A DNA stretch of 64,000 nucleotides, from NCBI GenBank assembly GCA_017430085.1, contig JAFRNR010000028.1, forward strand, positions 1 through 64,000, given 5' to 3'. Source of the DNA: Lachnospiraceae bacterium (GTDB taxonomy: Bacteria > Bacillota > Clostridia > Lachnospirales > Lachnospiraceae). Under the pieces are notes generated by a model. The model did not search any database and had not been told where the DNA came from. It saw nothing but the letters and a program-made list of their open reading frames with translations. Positions within the stretch are counted from its first letter, which is position 1, and each line of letters starts with the position of its first letter. The translations under genes were made by a program, and so were the position numbers. Shown piece by piece: positions 24,621 to 32,732 of the stretch.

Positions 24621-25447
24621 AACAGCGCCTTGACATTTTAGTCGTTGCCAAAGGACTCGCCTCGTCCCGCCAGCAGGCCCAGGGCTATATCATGGCCGGC
24701 CAGATCTTCGTAAACGGCCGGCGCGAGGACAAGCCCGGCGCCTCCTTCGAGGAGGACGCACTCCTCGAATTTCACGGCAAAACACTTCCCTACGTGAGCC
24801 GCGGCGGCCTGAAACTGGAGAAAGCCCTGCAGGTCTTCCCGCTCGGACTGACGGACAAAGTCTGTCTGGATATCGGCGCTTCCACCGGCGGCTTCACGGA
24901 CTGCATGCTGCAGAACGGCGCCCGCAAAGTCTACGCCGTGGACGTCGGCTACGGCCAGCTGGCTTATAAACTGCGCACGGACCCGCGCGTCGTCTGCATG
25001 GAAAAAACCAACGTCCGCTACCTGACGATCGACAAACTTGCGGAGCCCGGAGATTTCGCTTCCGTGGACGTCTCCTTCATCTCCCTGAAACTCGTCCTGC
25101 CGCCACTCATCGCGCTGCTGACGGAGGAAGCGGAACTCGTCTGTCTGGTCAAGCCCCAGTTCGAGGCCGGCCGGGAAAAAGTCGGGAAGAAAGGCGTGGT
25201 TCGCGACAAAGCCGTGCACCGCGAAGTGCTGGAAACCACCTGCGCCGCGGCTCTGGCCCTCGGCCTCGTCATCCGCGGCCTGGACTATTCCCCCGTCAAA
25301 GGCCCGGAAGGCAACATCGAATATCTGCTGTACCTGTCAAAAAACAAAGAAAGCGAAGGCCTGAGCGCGGACGCGCTCGCCGCCGCCGTGGCCCGGGTGG
25401 TCAGCGATTCCCACGCCGCCCTGGATAAAGAACCGGAGAACATATGA
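24617..25447 (+). CDS. tlyA: TlyA family rRNA ribose methyltransferase / hemolysin-like protein
   Basis: I start it at ATG 24617, which overlaps the dxs stop (ATGA), giving 276 residues. An N-terminal S4 RNA-binding domain ('RLDILVVAKGLASSRQQAQ') is followed by an FtsJ-like SAM domain with 'DIGASTGGFTDCML' and 'VDVGYGQL'. Mycobacterial TlyA methylates 2'-OH groups of 16S and 23S rRNA; the historical name hemolysin is misleading. The dxs-tlyA-nadK order is common in Clostridia. Confidence 0.92.
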   Translation: MKQRLDILVVAKGLASSRQQAQGYIMAGQIFVNGRREDKPGASFEEDALLEFHGKTLPYVSRGGLKLEKALQVFPLGLTDKVCLDIGASTGGFTDCMLQNGARKVYAVDVGYGQLAYKLRTDPRVVCMEKTNVRYLTIDKLAEPGDFASVDVSFISLKLVLPPLIALLTEEAELVCLVKPQFEAGREKVGKKGVVRDKAVHREVLETTCAAALALGLVIRGLDYSPVKGPEGNIEYLLYLSKNKESEGLSADALAAAVARVVSDSHAALDKEPENI

Positions 25448-26271
25448 AGTACTTTTACATCGTCAGCAACAGTTACAAGGACGAAGGCTTCCGCCTGCGC
25501 GATCAGCTCTGCAGCTACCTGACTGACCGCGGCGCGGTCTGCGTCCGCTATGAGGATCAGCCGACCCCGCCGCCCGGCACGGAGTGCGTGATCACCCTCG
25601 GCGGTGACGGCACGCTGCTGCGCACGGTCCGCCGCTACGCGGATATGGGGCTGTCCTACATCGGCATCAACACCGGCACCATCGGCTATCTGACCGAAGG
25701 TGATCCCGGCAATGCGGAAGCGATCCTCGATGCCCTGCTCGCCGACGAATTCCTCCGCGAAAAACGCATGATGATCTACGGCCGCCTTTTCCGGAACGGC
25801 AAACCTGTCAGCCGCCACCGCGCCCTGAACGACGTGACCGTCGGCCGCTCGATGCCCATGAAAATGGCGAATCTGCGCGTTTCCGTGAACGGCCAGTTCC
25901 TGAAGGACTACCGCTGCGACGTCCTGATCGCGGCCACGCCCACCGGTTCCACCGCCTACAACTTCTCGGCCGGCGGCCCCATCGTGGAGCCCACGGCCCA
26001 GCTGTTCCTGCTGACCCCGCTGGCGGCCCATTCCCTCAACAGCCGCACCCTAGTCCTGTCCCCCACGGACCGCGTCCAGATCCAGATCATCCCCCCGAGC
26101 GCCGGCAATGAAGGCAAAGAAGGCTACCTGATCTATTTCGACGGCGAAAAGCCGGAAGAACTGCAGATCGGCGACGTCCTGGAGATCACCCGGGCCACCA
26201 CCTATATCAACATCCTCAAACTCAGCGAGCGGAGCTTCGTGGAAATACTGCGCAACAAGCTTTCCGAATAA
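25444..26271 (+). CDS. nadK: NAD kinase
   Basis: NadK phosphorylates NAD to NADP. The 275-residue protein has the hallmark 'GGDGTLLRTVR', 'NDVTVGR' and 'TPTGSTAYNFSAGG'. It overlaps tlyA by four bases (ATGA). In many relatives an argR gene separates nadK from recN, but here recN follows directly after 37 bases. Confidence 0.95.
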   Translation: MKYFYIVSNSYKDEGFRLRDQLCSYLTDRGAVCVRYEDQPTPPPGTECVITLGGDGTLLRTVRRYADMGLSYIGINTGTIGYLTEGDPGNAEAILDALLADEFLREKRMMIYGRLFRNGKPVSRHRALNDVTVGRSMPMKMANLRVSVNGQFLKDYRCDVLIAATPTGSTAYNFSAGGPIVEPTAQLFLLTPLAAHSLNSRTLVLSPTDRVQIQIIPPSAGNEGKEGYLIYFDGEKPEELQIGDVLEITRATTYINILKLSERSFVEILRNKLSE

Positions 26272-26308
26272 TACTGGCTTCCGCTGCCGCATCCGTAAAG
26301 GAATCTCT

Positions 26309-27976
26309 ATGCTGCTTCATTATCATGTGAAAAACTTCGCCCTGATCGAAGACGCGTCCGTCGATTTCGGTCCGGGCTTAAACGTATTGACCGGCGAGAC
26401 CGGCGCGGGCAAGTCCATCATGATCGACGCGCTTAACGCCGGCCTCGGCGCCCGCACCGGTGCGGAAATGATCCGCAAAGGCTGTGCAGAGGCCTTCGTG
26501 GAACTGGTCTTCGTGCTGGAAGACGCGGCCTGTGAAAAAGCCCTGGCGGAGATGGACATCCATTGCGAAGACCATACGCTGCTCATTTCCCGCCGCATTT
26601 TCCCCGGCCGCAGCCTGTATAAGATCAACCAGGAAGCGGTGACTTCCTCCCTCGTCCGGCAGGTCACGGAACTGCTGCTGGACATCCACGGCCAGCACGA
26701 GCACCAGTCGCTTTTAAAGCCGGAGCGCCAGCTGGCCATCCTGGACGAATTCGCGGGCGAAGCGTGTGCGCAGGCTAGGGAGAGGACTGCGAAGGCGTAC
26801 CAGGCGTACCGCCGCGCGCTAAAAGAGCGGGAGAGTTTCACGCTTTCGGAAGACGAACGCCGGCGCCGCATGGACTTCCTGCGCTTTGAACTGAATGAGA
26901 TCGAGCAGGCGGCCGTCCGCCCCGGCGAACGCGACGAACTGGCGGCCCGCTTTAAAGAAATGTCCGCCTTCGGGAAAATCCGGGATGCCCTCGGAAAAGC
27001 CCTCGAATACCTCTCCGAAGGCCGCGAAAACGCCGCGGACCTGCTGATGAAAGCTTCCGGCGAACTGAGCGCCGCCGCCCGCCTGGCCCCGTCCCTCGCG
27101 GACGCGGACCAGGAACTGATGACCGCACAGGACATCCTGTCCTCCGCCGAACACGGCCTGAAAGCCTATCTGGACGAAGCGGACTTCGACGAAGAGACCT
27201 TCCGCGAGGTCGAAAAGCGCCTGGACGAACTGCACCGCCTGGAACTCAAATACGGCGACCTGAGCCTCCCGTCCAACACCGCCTGGGAGGAACGGGACAG
27301 CGAGTGGGACCGCCTGGAAGACTACGAAAACCGCCTGATCAAGGCCGATAAAGTTGTCGCGTCGGCTGAAAAGGAACTGGAACAGGCCGCCTCCGACCTG
27401 CACGCGCTCCGCGCCGCCGCGGTCCCGCTGTGGGATGCTGCCCTGCTCGCGGAACTGCAGGAAATGAACTTCCTGTCCGTGCGCGTGCGGACCGAACTGG
27501 AGGAACTGCCGGACAGCGGCGCGAACGGCAGAGACCGCGCCTGCTTTACGGTTTCGCTCAACCCGGGCGAGGACCTGCAGCCGCTGCAGAAGGTCGCTTC
27601 CGGCGGCGAACTGTCGCGCATCATGCTGGCCATCAAGACGATCCTGGCCGACCGCGACCGCATACCCACCGTCATCTTTGACGAGATCGACAGCGGCATC
27701 AGCGGCCAGACCGCACAGGCCGTGGCCCGCAAACTGAAAGCGATCTCGCACTACCGCCAGGTCATTCTGATCACCCACCTGCCGCAGATCGCGGCTCCCG
27801 CAGACCGCCATTACGCCATTGAAAAACAGGCGGAAGGCGAGCGCACCTTCACCCGCATCCGCCTCCTGGACGAAGAAGACTCCGTCCGCGAACTCATGCG
27901 CCTCCTGGGCGGAGATTTAAAGAGTGAAAGTGTATACCGCACCGCGCGGGAACTGAAAAATGCCGGAATAAAATAA
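26309..27976 (+). CDS. recN: DNA repair protein RecN
   Basis: An SMC-like ATPase acting in double-strand break repair. The 555-residue length is standard. Walker A is GETGAGKS (residues 29-36); a central coiled coil is rich in Glu, Arg and Lys; the ABC signature 'SGGELSRIMLAIK' and Walker B 'VIFDEIDSGISG' are near the C terminus. The start codon follows a modest AAAGGAA site. It closes the nusB-to-recN run and is followed by two intergenic repeats and a bidirectional terminator. Confidence 0.95.
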   Translation: MLLHYHVKNFALIEDASVDFGPGLNVLTGETGAGKSIMIDALNAGLGARTGAEMIRKGCAEAFVELVFVLEDAACEKALAEMDIHCEDHTLLISRRIFPGRSLYKINQEAVTSSLVRQVTELLLDIHGQHEHQSLLKPERQLAILDEFAGEACAQARERTAKAYQAYRRALKERESFTLSEDERRRRMDFLRFELNEIEQAAVRPGERDELAARFKEMSAFGKIRDALGKALEYLSEGRENAADLLMKASGELSAAARLAPSLADADQELMTAQDILSSAEHGLKAYLDEADFDEETFREVEKRLDELHRLELKYGDLSLPSNTAWEERDSEWDRLEDYENRLIKADKVVASAEKELEQAASDLHALRAAAVPLWDAALLAELQEMNFLSVRVRTELEELPDSGANGRDRACFTVSLNPGEDLQPLQKVASGGELSRIMLAIKTILADRDRIPTVIFDEIDSGISGQTAQAVARKLKAISHYRQVILITHLPQIAAPADRHYAIEKQAEGERTFTRIRLLDEEDSVRELMRLLGGDLKSESVYRTARELKNAGIK

Positions 27977-28011
27977 GGACCGGGATGCAGCCGGCCCGGA
28001 AGAAGACGCAG

Positions 28012-28032
28012 GGGCCGATGTGCCATCGGCCC
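28012..28032. repeat. Palindromic intergenic repeat R1, copy 2
   Basis: GGGCCGATG, loop TGC, CATCGGCCC: the same perfect nine-base stem as at 5463 and 40576, followed by GGAA as in copy 3. The flanking segment at 27991-28000 repeats the CGGCCCGGA end. Confidence 0.8.
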
Positions 28033-28040
28033 GGAATAAC

Positions 28041-28067
28041 CTGACAAAGGAACCGTCCCCCTGTCAG
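28041..28067. repeat. Intergenic inverted repeat R3
   Basis: CTGACA (28041-28046) and TGTCAG (28062-28067) flank AAGGAACCGTCCCCC. The GGGGGACGGTTCC core on the opposite strand is, from memory, a motif that recurs in intergenic regions of gut Clostridia; this is unverified. Only one copy is in this window. Confidence 0.5.
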
Positions 28068-28077
28068 AAAAAACAAA

Positions 28078-28105
28078 GGACGAGACCGTGCGGCTCGTCC
28101 TTTTT
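28078..28105. terminator. Bidirectional terminator between recN and rpsT
   Basis: GGACGAG (28078-28084) and CTCGTCC (28094-28100) form a seven-base stem followed by five T on the plus strand. On the minus strand the stem is followed by TTTGTTTT, so it can serve both convergent genes. Confidence 0.85.
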
Positions 28106-28139
28106 GCGTTGATGTTTCGGGAACAGAGGGTGTTGCTCC

Positions 28140-28403
28140 TTAGGCCATCTTGTTAACCATTAAGGTCATACGGGAAATCTTGCGGGAAGTGGTGTTCTTG
28201 TGGTACACGCCCTTGCTGGCGGCCTTGGTCAGTTCGACTTCGGCGGCTTTCAGCGCTTCCAGGGCCTGGGCCTTGTCACCGGATTCCACGGCGGCGTAGA
28301 CTTTCTTCACGAAGGTCTTCACGCGGGACCGGATGGCTTTGTTGCGCTCGGCATTGCGGGCCGCAACCAGAACTCTCTTCTTTGCGGATTTAATGTTAGC
28401 CAA
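28140..28403 (-). CDS. rpsT: Small ribosomal subunit protein S20
   Basis: An 87-residue basic protein, 'ANIKSAKKRVLVAARNAERN', that binds 16S rRNA. The only start that gives the conserved ANIKSA beginning is a TTG at 28403, with GGAGG ten bases upstream. The Escherichia coli rpsT gene also begins with UUG, where the weak start takes part in autoregulation, so use of the same codon here may be functional. A leader of about 80 bases precedes it. Confidence 0.95.
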   Translation of the reverse strand: MANIKSAKKRVLVAARNAERNKAIRSRVKTFVKKVYAAVESGDKAQALEALKAAEVELTKAASKGVYHKNTTSRKISRMTLMVNKMA

Positions 28404-28490
28404 TGTTCTACCTCCACATCTATTTCCTGAAGCAGTGGGTCAGCTGCCCCGGGATCGTGATCGTGCCAGACACGGAGCACAATCGCATAC

Positions 28491-28519
28491 AGTTTAGATG
28501 CGATCCTCCGGAATGTCAA
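28491..28519 (-). promoter_or_regulatory. Sigma-A promoter of rpsT
   Basis: On the minus strand TTGACA (28519-28514) and TAAACT (28496-28491) are separated by 17 bases, giving an RNA leader of about 80 bases before the UUG start. Confidence 0.8.
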
Positions 28520-28538
28520 GAGGTTTTTTGCAGTATTT

Positions 28539-29579
28539 TCAGGATTTTTTGACCTTTTTCACCAGGCGCACGCCCCGCTGGAGCGCGGCCAGGCCTCCCC
28601 GGCGTTTTCCTTTGATCAGCGAGAACCGCAGCTGCGCCAGCCGGCCCCGGATGTCCTCTTTTTTCATCGCGTCCCACAATGCGCGGATCTGCGGCTCGCT
28701 CCAGTAGCAGCGATCCATTTCTTCGTAAAACGCATCGGCTTTCGCCCGCGTTTTCAGCAGGGCGTTGTGGTTGATGAACCCGAAAGTCTGGGAGAGCACG
28801 TAATTGCTTTCCTCCGCGCTGAGCGGCGAACCGGTCTCAGCCCGCATCGTCTCCATTTCCTTCAGAAGCGAAGCAAAATCCCGGATAGAGTAGCGGCGGA
28901 ACATGACGTCCGTGGCTTCTCCTTCGTGCTGATGATAGCGGTACAGTTTGCGGGGGACGTAGGCGAATGAAGCGCAGTAAGAGGAAAATTCCAGGTTGAA
29001 GAGCGTGTCTTCCCCGTAGCGCAGGCCGGTGCGGAAGCGGATGTGATGCTCCTCCAGGAGGCGGCGGCGGTAGAGGCAGCCGCAGACGGAGGCCAGCGTG
29101 CTTTTGCCGTCGTTGAAGAAAACCAGGCCGGGCAGGACGTCCCGCAGGGCGGGCATCTGAAGCGCCGTATCTTCCTCAAAAGCGGGCGGAACAGACAGGA
29201 CTTCCCGGTTCGGATCGGATTCCTCTACAAAAGCAAACGCAGAGGCGGTCCAGTCCGCGTCTGCAGCCAGAGCGGCGTCGGAGAGGGCCTGCAGGTAGTC
29301 ATCAGTTACCGTATCGTCTGCGTCGATGAACGCGACGTAATCGCCCTGCGCGGCTTCCAGCCCGCGGTTGCGGGTGCGGCTGACGCCTTCGTTTTTCTCC
29401 GCCGGGAAAATGCGGAGGCGGGGATCGTCGATATGCTTGCAAAGCGCAAGCGTCCCATCTGAAGAGCCGTCGTCCACGAGCAGCAGTTCGAAATCACGGA
29501 AAGAACCCTCCAGCAGCGGCGTCACGCAGCGGAGAAGGGTCTTTTCGGAATTGTAGCAGGGGATGATTACACTGATCAT
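28539..29579 (-). CDS. Family 2 glycosyltransferase
   Basis: From ATG 29579 (AAGGA nine bases upstream) the protein has 346 residues. The GT-A domain is clear: 'ISVIIPCYNSEKTLL', 'LLVDDGSSDGTL', 'SRTRNRGLEAAQGDYVAFIDADD' region with the DxD at 'IDADD' and the acceptor-site motif 'RYGEDTLFN'. There are no membrane helices. Such enzymes decorate cell-surface or teichoic-type polymers; donor and acceptor are unknown. It is 23 bases downstream of a second GT2 gene in the same direction. Confidence 0.85.
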   Translation of the reverse strand: MISVIIPCYNSEKTLLRCVTPLLEGSFRDFELLLVDDGSSDGTLALCKHIDDPRLRIFPAEKNEGVSRTRNRGLEAAQGDYVAFIDADDTVTDDYLQALSDAALAADADWTASAFAFVEESDPNREVLSVPPAFEEDTALQMPALRDVLPGLVFFNDGKSTLASVCGCLYRRRLLEEHHIRFRTGLRYGEDTLFNLEFSSYCASFAYVPRKLYRYHQHEGEATDVMFRRYSIRDFASLLKEMETMRAETGSPLSAEESNYVLSQTFGFINHNALLKTRAKADAFYEEMDRCYWSEPQIRALWDAMKKEDIRGRLAQLRFSLIKGKRRGGLAALQRGVRLVKKVKKS

Positions 29580-29602
29580 GACGGCGGTCCTTGTGCAGCG
29601 GT

Positions 29603-30628
29603 TCAATGCAGTTTCCGGCGCGCCCGGATGGCCGCGCACAGCAGGCCGAAGCGGCCGGAAGCGAACAGGCGGAAGATAAGGCGGCTCTTCGCGGACAGAT
29701 ACCGGGAGCGGGCGAGTTCCTTCAGCTCCGGATGCTCCCGGACAAAGCCGCGGGCGTATTCCCGCACTTCTTTCTGATCATAACCGTCTTCCAGCATGAA
29801 GTACAGGATCCCGTCCAGCACGCCGCGGTAGGAAGAGGCTTTGAGCAGGGTGCGGTGCTCCTCGTCCCAGAGGCCCCATCCCTTCATGAACGGCTCGAAG
29901 AACGCGAATTTGCCTGTGTTCAGGCGCTGGTCCAGGCGCGCTTTGTCGAAGCGGTGCATGACGCTGTTCTGCCGGATCCGGTAGCGGGTCAGGCGGCGGT
30001 CCGTGTACAGGACGCGGGCCGCGTGCGTGAGCGGATACAGGCCGTGCAGGGCGTCTTCGCCGTAGGGGTTGGATAGGTAGGGGGTGTAATCGGTCGGATC
30101 GTTTTGGAACAGTTCGCGGCGCGTGGCTTTGGCCCAGAGCGCGTCAAGCTGGTTGCCGCGGATATATAGTTCGTACAAAGGGTTTTTCGCGGCTTCGCCC
30201 TCAAAAACGGTAAGGTTCGCAAACAGCGGGGGACGCTTGTCATCCGGCCGGTCGTCCTCATAAAAGGCGGTAAATTCGTAAAGGATCATATCCGGATCGC
30301 CGTGGTCCGCGCGCAGCTGATGCAGGTAAGACAGCGTGTCCGGCTCCATCAGGTCATCCGCATCCAGCCAGAGGATGAAGTCGCCCTGCGCGGCGGCGAC
30401 GGCTTCGCGGCGCGTGGGGATCGTGCCCCGGTGCGGGCAGTGGAGGACCCGGATGCGGTCCGGATGACGGGCCGTCAAAGCGTCGCAGATCTGACCGCTC
30501 TCGTCAGGAGAACCGTCTTCCACGAGCAGCAGCTCGTAATCCTCAAAAGCCTGGCGCAGCACGGACTGCACGGACTCCTCGAGGGTGTCCGCGGCTTTGT
30601 AGACCGGCATCAGAATGCTGAATTCCAT
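29603..30628 (-). CDS. Family 2 glycosyltransferase
   Basis: A 341-residue GT-A enzyme beginning 'MEFSILMPVYKAADTLEES', with 'LLVEDGSPDESGQ', the metal-binding 'LWLDADD' and the later 'NPYGEDALHGLYPL'. The C-terminal third is helical and basic. It is the first gene of the leftward pair and is driven by a promoter that interlocks with that of the rightward pair. Confidence 0.85.
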   Translation of the reverse strand: MEFSILMPVYKAADTLEESVQSVLRQAFEDYELLLVEDGSPDESGQICDALTARHPDRIRVLHCPHRGTIPTRREAVAAAQGDFILWLDADDLMEPDTLSYLHQLRADHGDPDMILYEFTAFYEDDRPDDKRPPLFANLTVFEGEAAKNPLYELYIRGNQLDALWAKATRRELFQNDPTDYTPYLSNPYGEDALHGLYPLTHAARVLYTDRRLTRYRIRQNSVMHRFDKARLDQRLNTGKFAFFEPFMKGWGLWDEEHRTLLKASSYRGVLDGILYFMLEDGYDQKEVREYARGFVREHPELKELARSRYLSAKSRLIFRLFASGRFGLLCAAIRARRKLH

Positions 30629-30687
30629 AAGTGATCCTTTACTTTATCACGACTTAAAACAAGGGCAAACCTTTTGACCCTGACGTC

Positions 30688-30716
30688 ATTATATAAGAAC
30701 TTGATTGTTTATTCAA
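30688..30716 (-). promoter_or_regulatory. Leftward promoter of the glycosyltransferase pair
   Basis: On the minus strand TTGAAT (30716-30711) and a consensus TATAAT (30693-30688) are separated by 17 bases. Its -35 box lies inside the spacer of the rightward promoter. Confidence 0.8.
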
Positions 30717-30729
30717 GGGGATGTATACT
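30701..30729 (+). promoter_or_regulatory. Rightward promoter of the glycosyltransferase operon
   Basis: TTGATT (30701-30706) and TATACT (30724-30729) are separated by 17 bases. Its -35 box lies inside the spacer of the leftward promoter, so both cannot be occupied at once. Confidence 0.8.
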
Positions 30730-30770
30730 GTAAAAGATTCAAGCCAACCTGCTTCCGGGAGAAACGCCGC

Positions 30771-31742
30771 ATGGAAACGCCGCTGATCAGCCTCATCGTG
30801 CCGGTCTACAATACAAAAGAATATCTGGAGACTGCTGTCCGCAGCGTAACGGCCCAGACCTTCGGGGACTGGGAACTTCTTCTGGTGGACGACGGATCCA
30901 CGGACGGCAGCGGCGCCCTCTGCGATACGCTGGCGGCGGAAGATGCCCGCATCCGCGTGTTCCATAAACCGAACGGCGGCGTCAGCAGCGCCCGCAATCT
31001 GGCACTTGCACAGGCGAAGGGCCGCTATCTCTGCTTCCTGGACAGCGACGACAGCCTGGATCCCGTGTTCTTTGAGACTCTGCTCGCGATGCAGGAAAAG
31101 GCCGGGGACATCCCCGTCTGCTGCGGATTCAGCATCCACCGGAACGGTGAAGTCACCGCACCGGCGCTTCCGCTGCCGCAGAACAAGGTCCCGCTGGACG
31201 ATTTCCTTTTCGAGGCCCTGATCGGCCGCCTGGGCCTTCCCGTCTGCTGCGTGACCTGGCTCATGCCCGCGGACACCGCCCTGGAAAACCGCTTTGACGA
31301 AAGCCTCGGCTACGGCGAGGACAGCCTGTTTGCGACGCAGATGCTGCTGCATTATCCGGAAGTCTGGTACGACCCCGCGCCGCTTTACCACTACCTGACG
31401 GACCGTGAAGGCAACACGTTCACGGAACGCTCCCTGAAGAAGTCCGAGAGCCGCTACCGCTCCCTGGAGAAGACCCTGGAAGTCTGCATGGGCCGCCTGC
31501 CCAAAACGGAGCAGGTCCTGACCAAGCACCTGGTGGAATGCGCCTCCGAGACCGCCCGCGCCGCGAAAGCGGAAGGGAAAACGGCGGAATACAAACAATA
31601 CAAAAAGCATTGCCTGGCCTGGTGGAAACAGCTGCGGCGCTGTCCGGACATTTCCGAAAAAGACAAGATCCGCCTGCTGGGCTACGGTGTGGCCCCGCTC
31701 CTGAGCGAAAAAGTCATGCTCAAGCTGTACGGGAAGGTATAA
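30771..31742 (+). CDS. Family 2 glycosyltransferase
   Basis: I start it at ATG 30771 ('METPLISLIVPVYNT'), since the in-frame upstream ATG precedes or overlaps the promoter; the product has 323 residues. GT-A motifs are 'LLLVDDGSTDGSGALCD', 'SSARNLALAQAKGRYLCFLDSDD' region with DSD as the metal motif, and 'GYGEDSLFATQ'. The C-terminal 90 residues are helical and Lys-rich. It leads an operon of two GT2 genes and the rhomboid-like gene. Confidence 0.85.
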   Translation: METPLISLIVPVYNTKEYLETAVRSVTAQTFGDWELLLVDDGSTDGSGALCDTLAAEDARIRVFHKPNGGVSSARNLALAQAKGRYLCFLDSDDSLDPVFFETLLAMQEKAGDIPVCCGFSIHRNGEVTAPALPLPQNKVPLDDFLFEALIGRLGLPVCCVTWLMPADTALENRFDESLGYGEDSLFATQMLLHYPEVWYDPAPLYHYLTDREGNTFTERSLKKSESRYRSLEKTLEVCMGRLPKTEQVLTKHLVECASETARAAKAEGKTAEYKQYKKHCLAWWKQLRRCPDISEKDKIRLLGYGVAPLLSEKVMLKLYGKV

Positions 31743-31753
31743 GGGATCAGGAC

Positions 31754-32722
31754 ATGCCGAACACTCATGATACAATCAGCATAGTAGTGCCCGTCTACAA
31801 GGTGGAAGGCCTGCTGGACCGCTGTGTGGAGAGCATCCTCGGCCAGACGTTCCCGGACTGGGAACTGATCCTGGTGGACGACGGCTCGCCGGACAGCTGC
31901 GGCGCGCTCTGCAACGCCTGGGCGGAAAAGGACAGCCGTATTTCCGTGATCCATCAGGAAAACGGCGGCCTCTCAGCGGCCCGGAACAGCGGCATCGCAC
32001 GCGCTTCCGGCGAATGGCTCGCCTTCCTGGACAGCGACGACTGGTGGGCGGAAAGCTTTCTGGAAGAAATGCTGGCCGCCGCGCAGCAGCAGGAGGCTGA
32101 CCTGGCCATCTGCGGCTGGACCTTCGAATACGAGGACGGCCGCGCCCCGGAAGACCGCCTGCCCGCGCCGGGCGTTTTCACGTCCCGCGAAGCCCTGATG
32201 ACCCTGTCCGGCCCGGACGGCGTCCTGTACGTCACGGCCTGGAACCGCCTGATCCGCCGCAGCCTGTGGGGAGACCTGCAGTTCCCGCCCGGAAAACTGC
32301 ATGAGGACGAATTCACCGCCCACCTGCTGCTGGACCGCACCGAAAAGACGGCCGTCCTGGCCCGTCCTCTGGTGCATTACTGGCAGCGCGGCGGCAGCAT
32401 CACCGCAGTATCCGGTAACCTGAAGCACTGGGACGGCACGGAAGCCATCGCGGAGCGGTATCGGTATTTTCAGGAGAAAGGTTATACGGAACTGCTCCCG
32501 CCCACCTTCCGGAAATTCCTGTACCATTACTTCCTCTGCCTGCGGGACCTGGATACGGACAGCCCGGAAGGGCGGGAGAGACTGGCGGCGGTCCGCCGGT
32601 CGGCCGCGCCGCTGCTGGAGGACAGGGAAAATCTGAAAAACTGCACGGCGGGCGAAAAACTGGGACTTTCGCGTCCCCTTCTCTGGAAAAAGATCCACCG
32701 CCTGAAAAACGCCGGCCGATAA
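31754..32722 (+). CDS. Family 2 glycosyltransferase
   Basis: From ATG 31754 the protein has 322 residues and is a close relative of the preceding enzyme: 'ISIVVPVYKVEGLLDRC', 'ILVDDGSPDSCGALCN', 'SAARNSGIARASGEWLAFLDS', 'DEFTAHLLL'. It starts 11 bases after its neighbour. The near-identical motif wording (DDGS.D..GALC) points to an old duplication. Specific sugars cannot be told from sequence. Confidence 0.85.
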   Translation: MPNTHDTISIVVPVYKVEGLLDRCVESILGQTFPDWELILVDDGSPDSCGALCNAWAEKDSRISVIHQENGGLSAARNSGIARASGEWLAFLDSDDWWAESFLEEMLAAAQQQEADLAICGWTFEYEDGRAPEDRLPAPGVFTSREALMTLSGPDGVLYVTAWNRLIRRSLWGDLQFPPGKLHEDEFTAHLLLDRTEKTAVLARPLVHYWQRGGSITAVSGNLKHWDGTEAIAERYRYFQEKGYTELLPPTFRKFLYHYFLCLRDLDTDSPEGRERLAAVRRSAAPLLEDRENLKNCTAGEKLGLSRPLLWKKIHRLKNAGR

Positions 32723-32732
32723 GGAGAACGAT

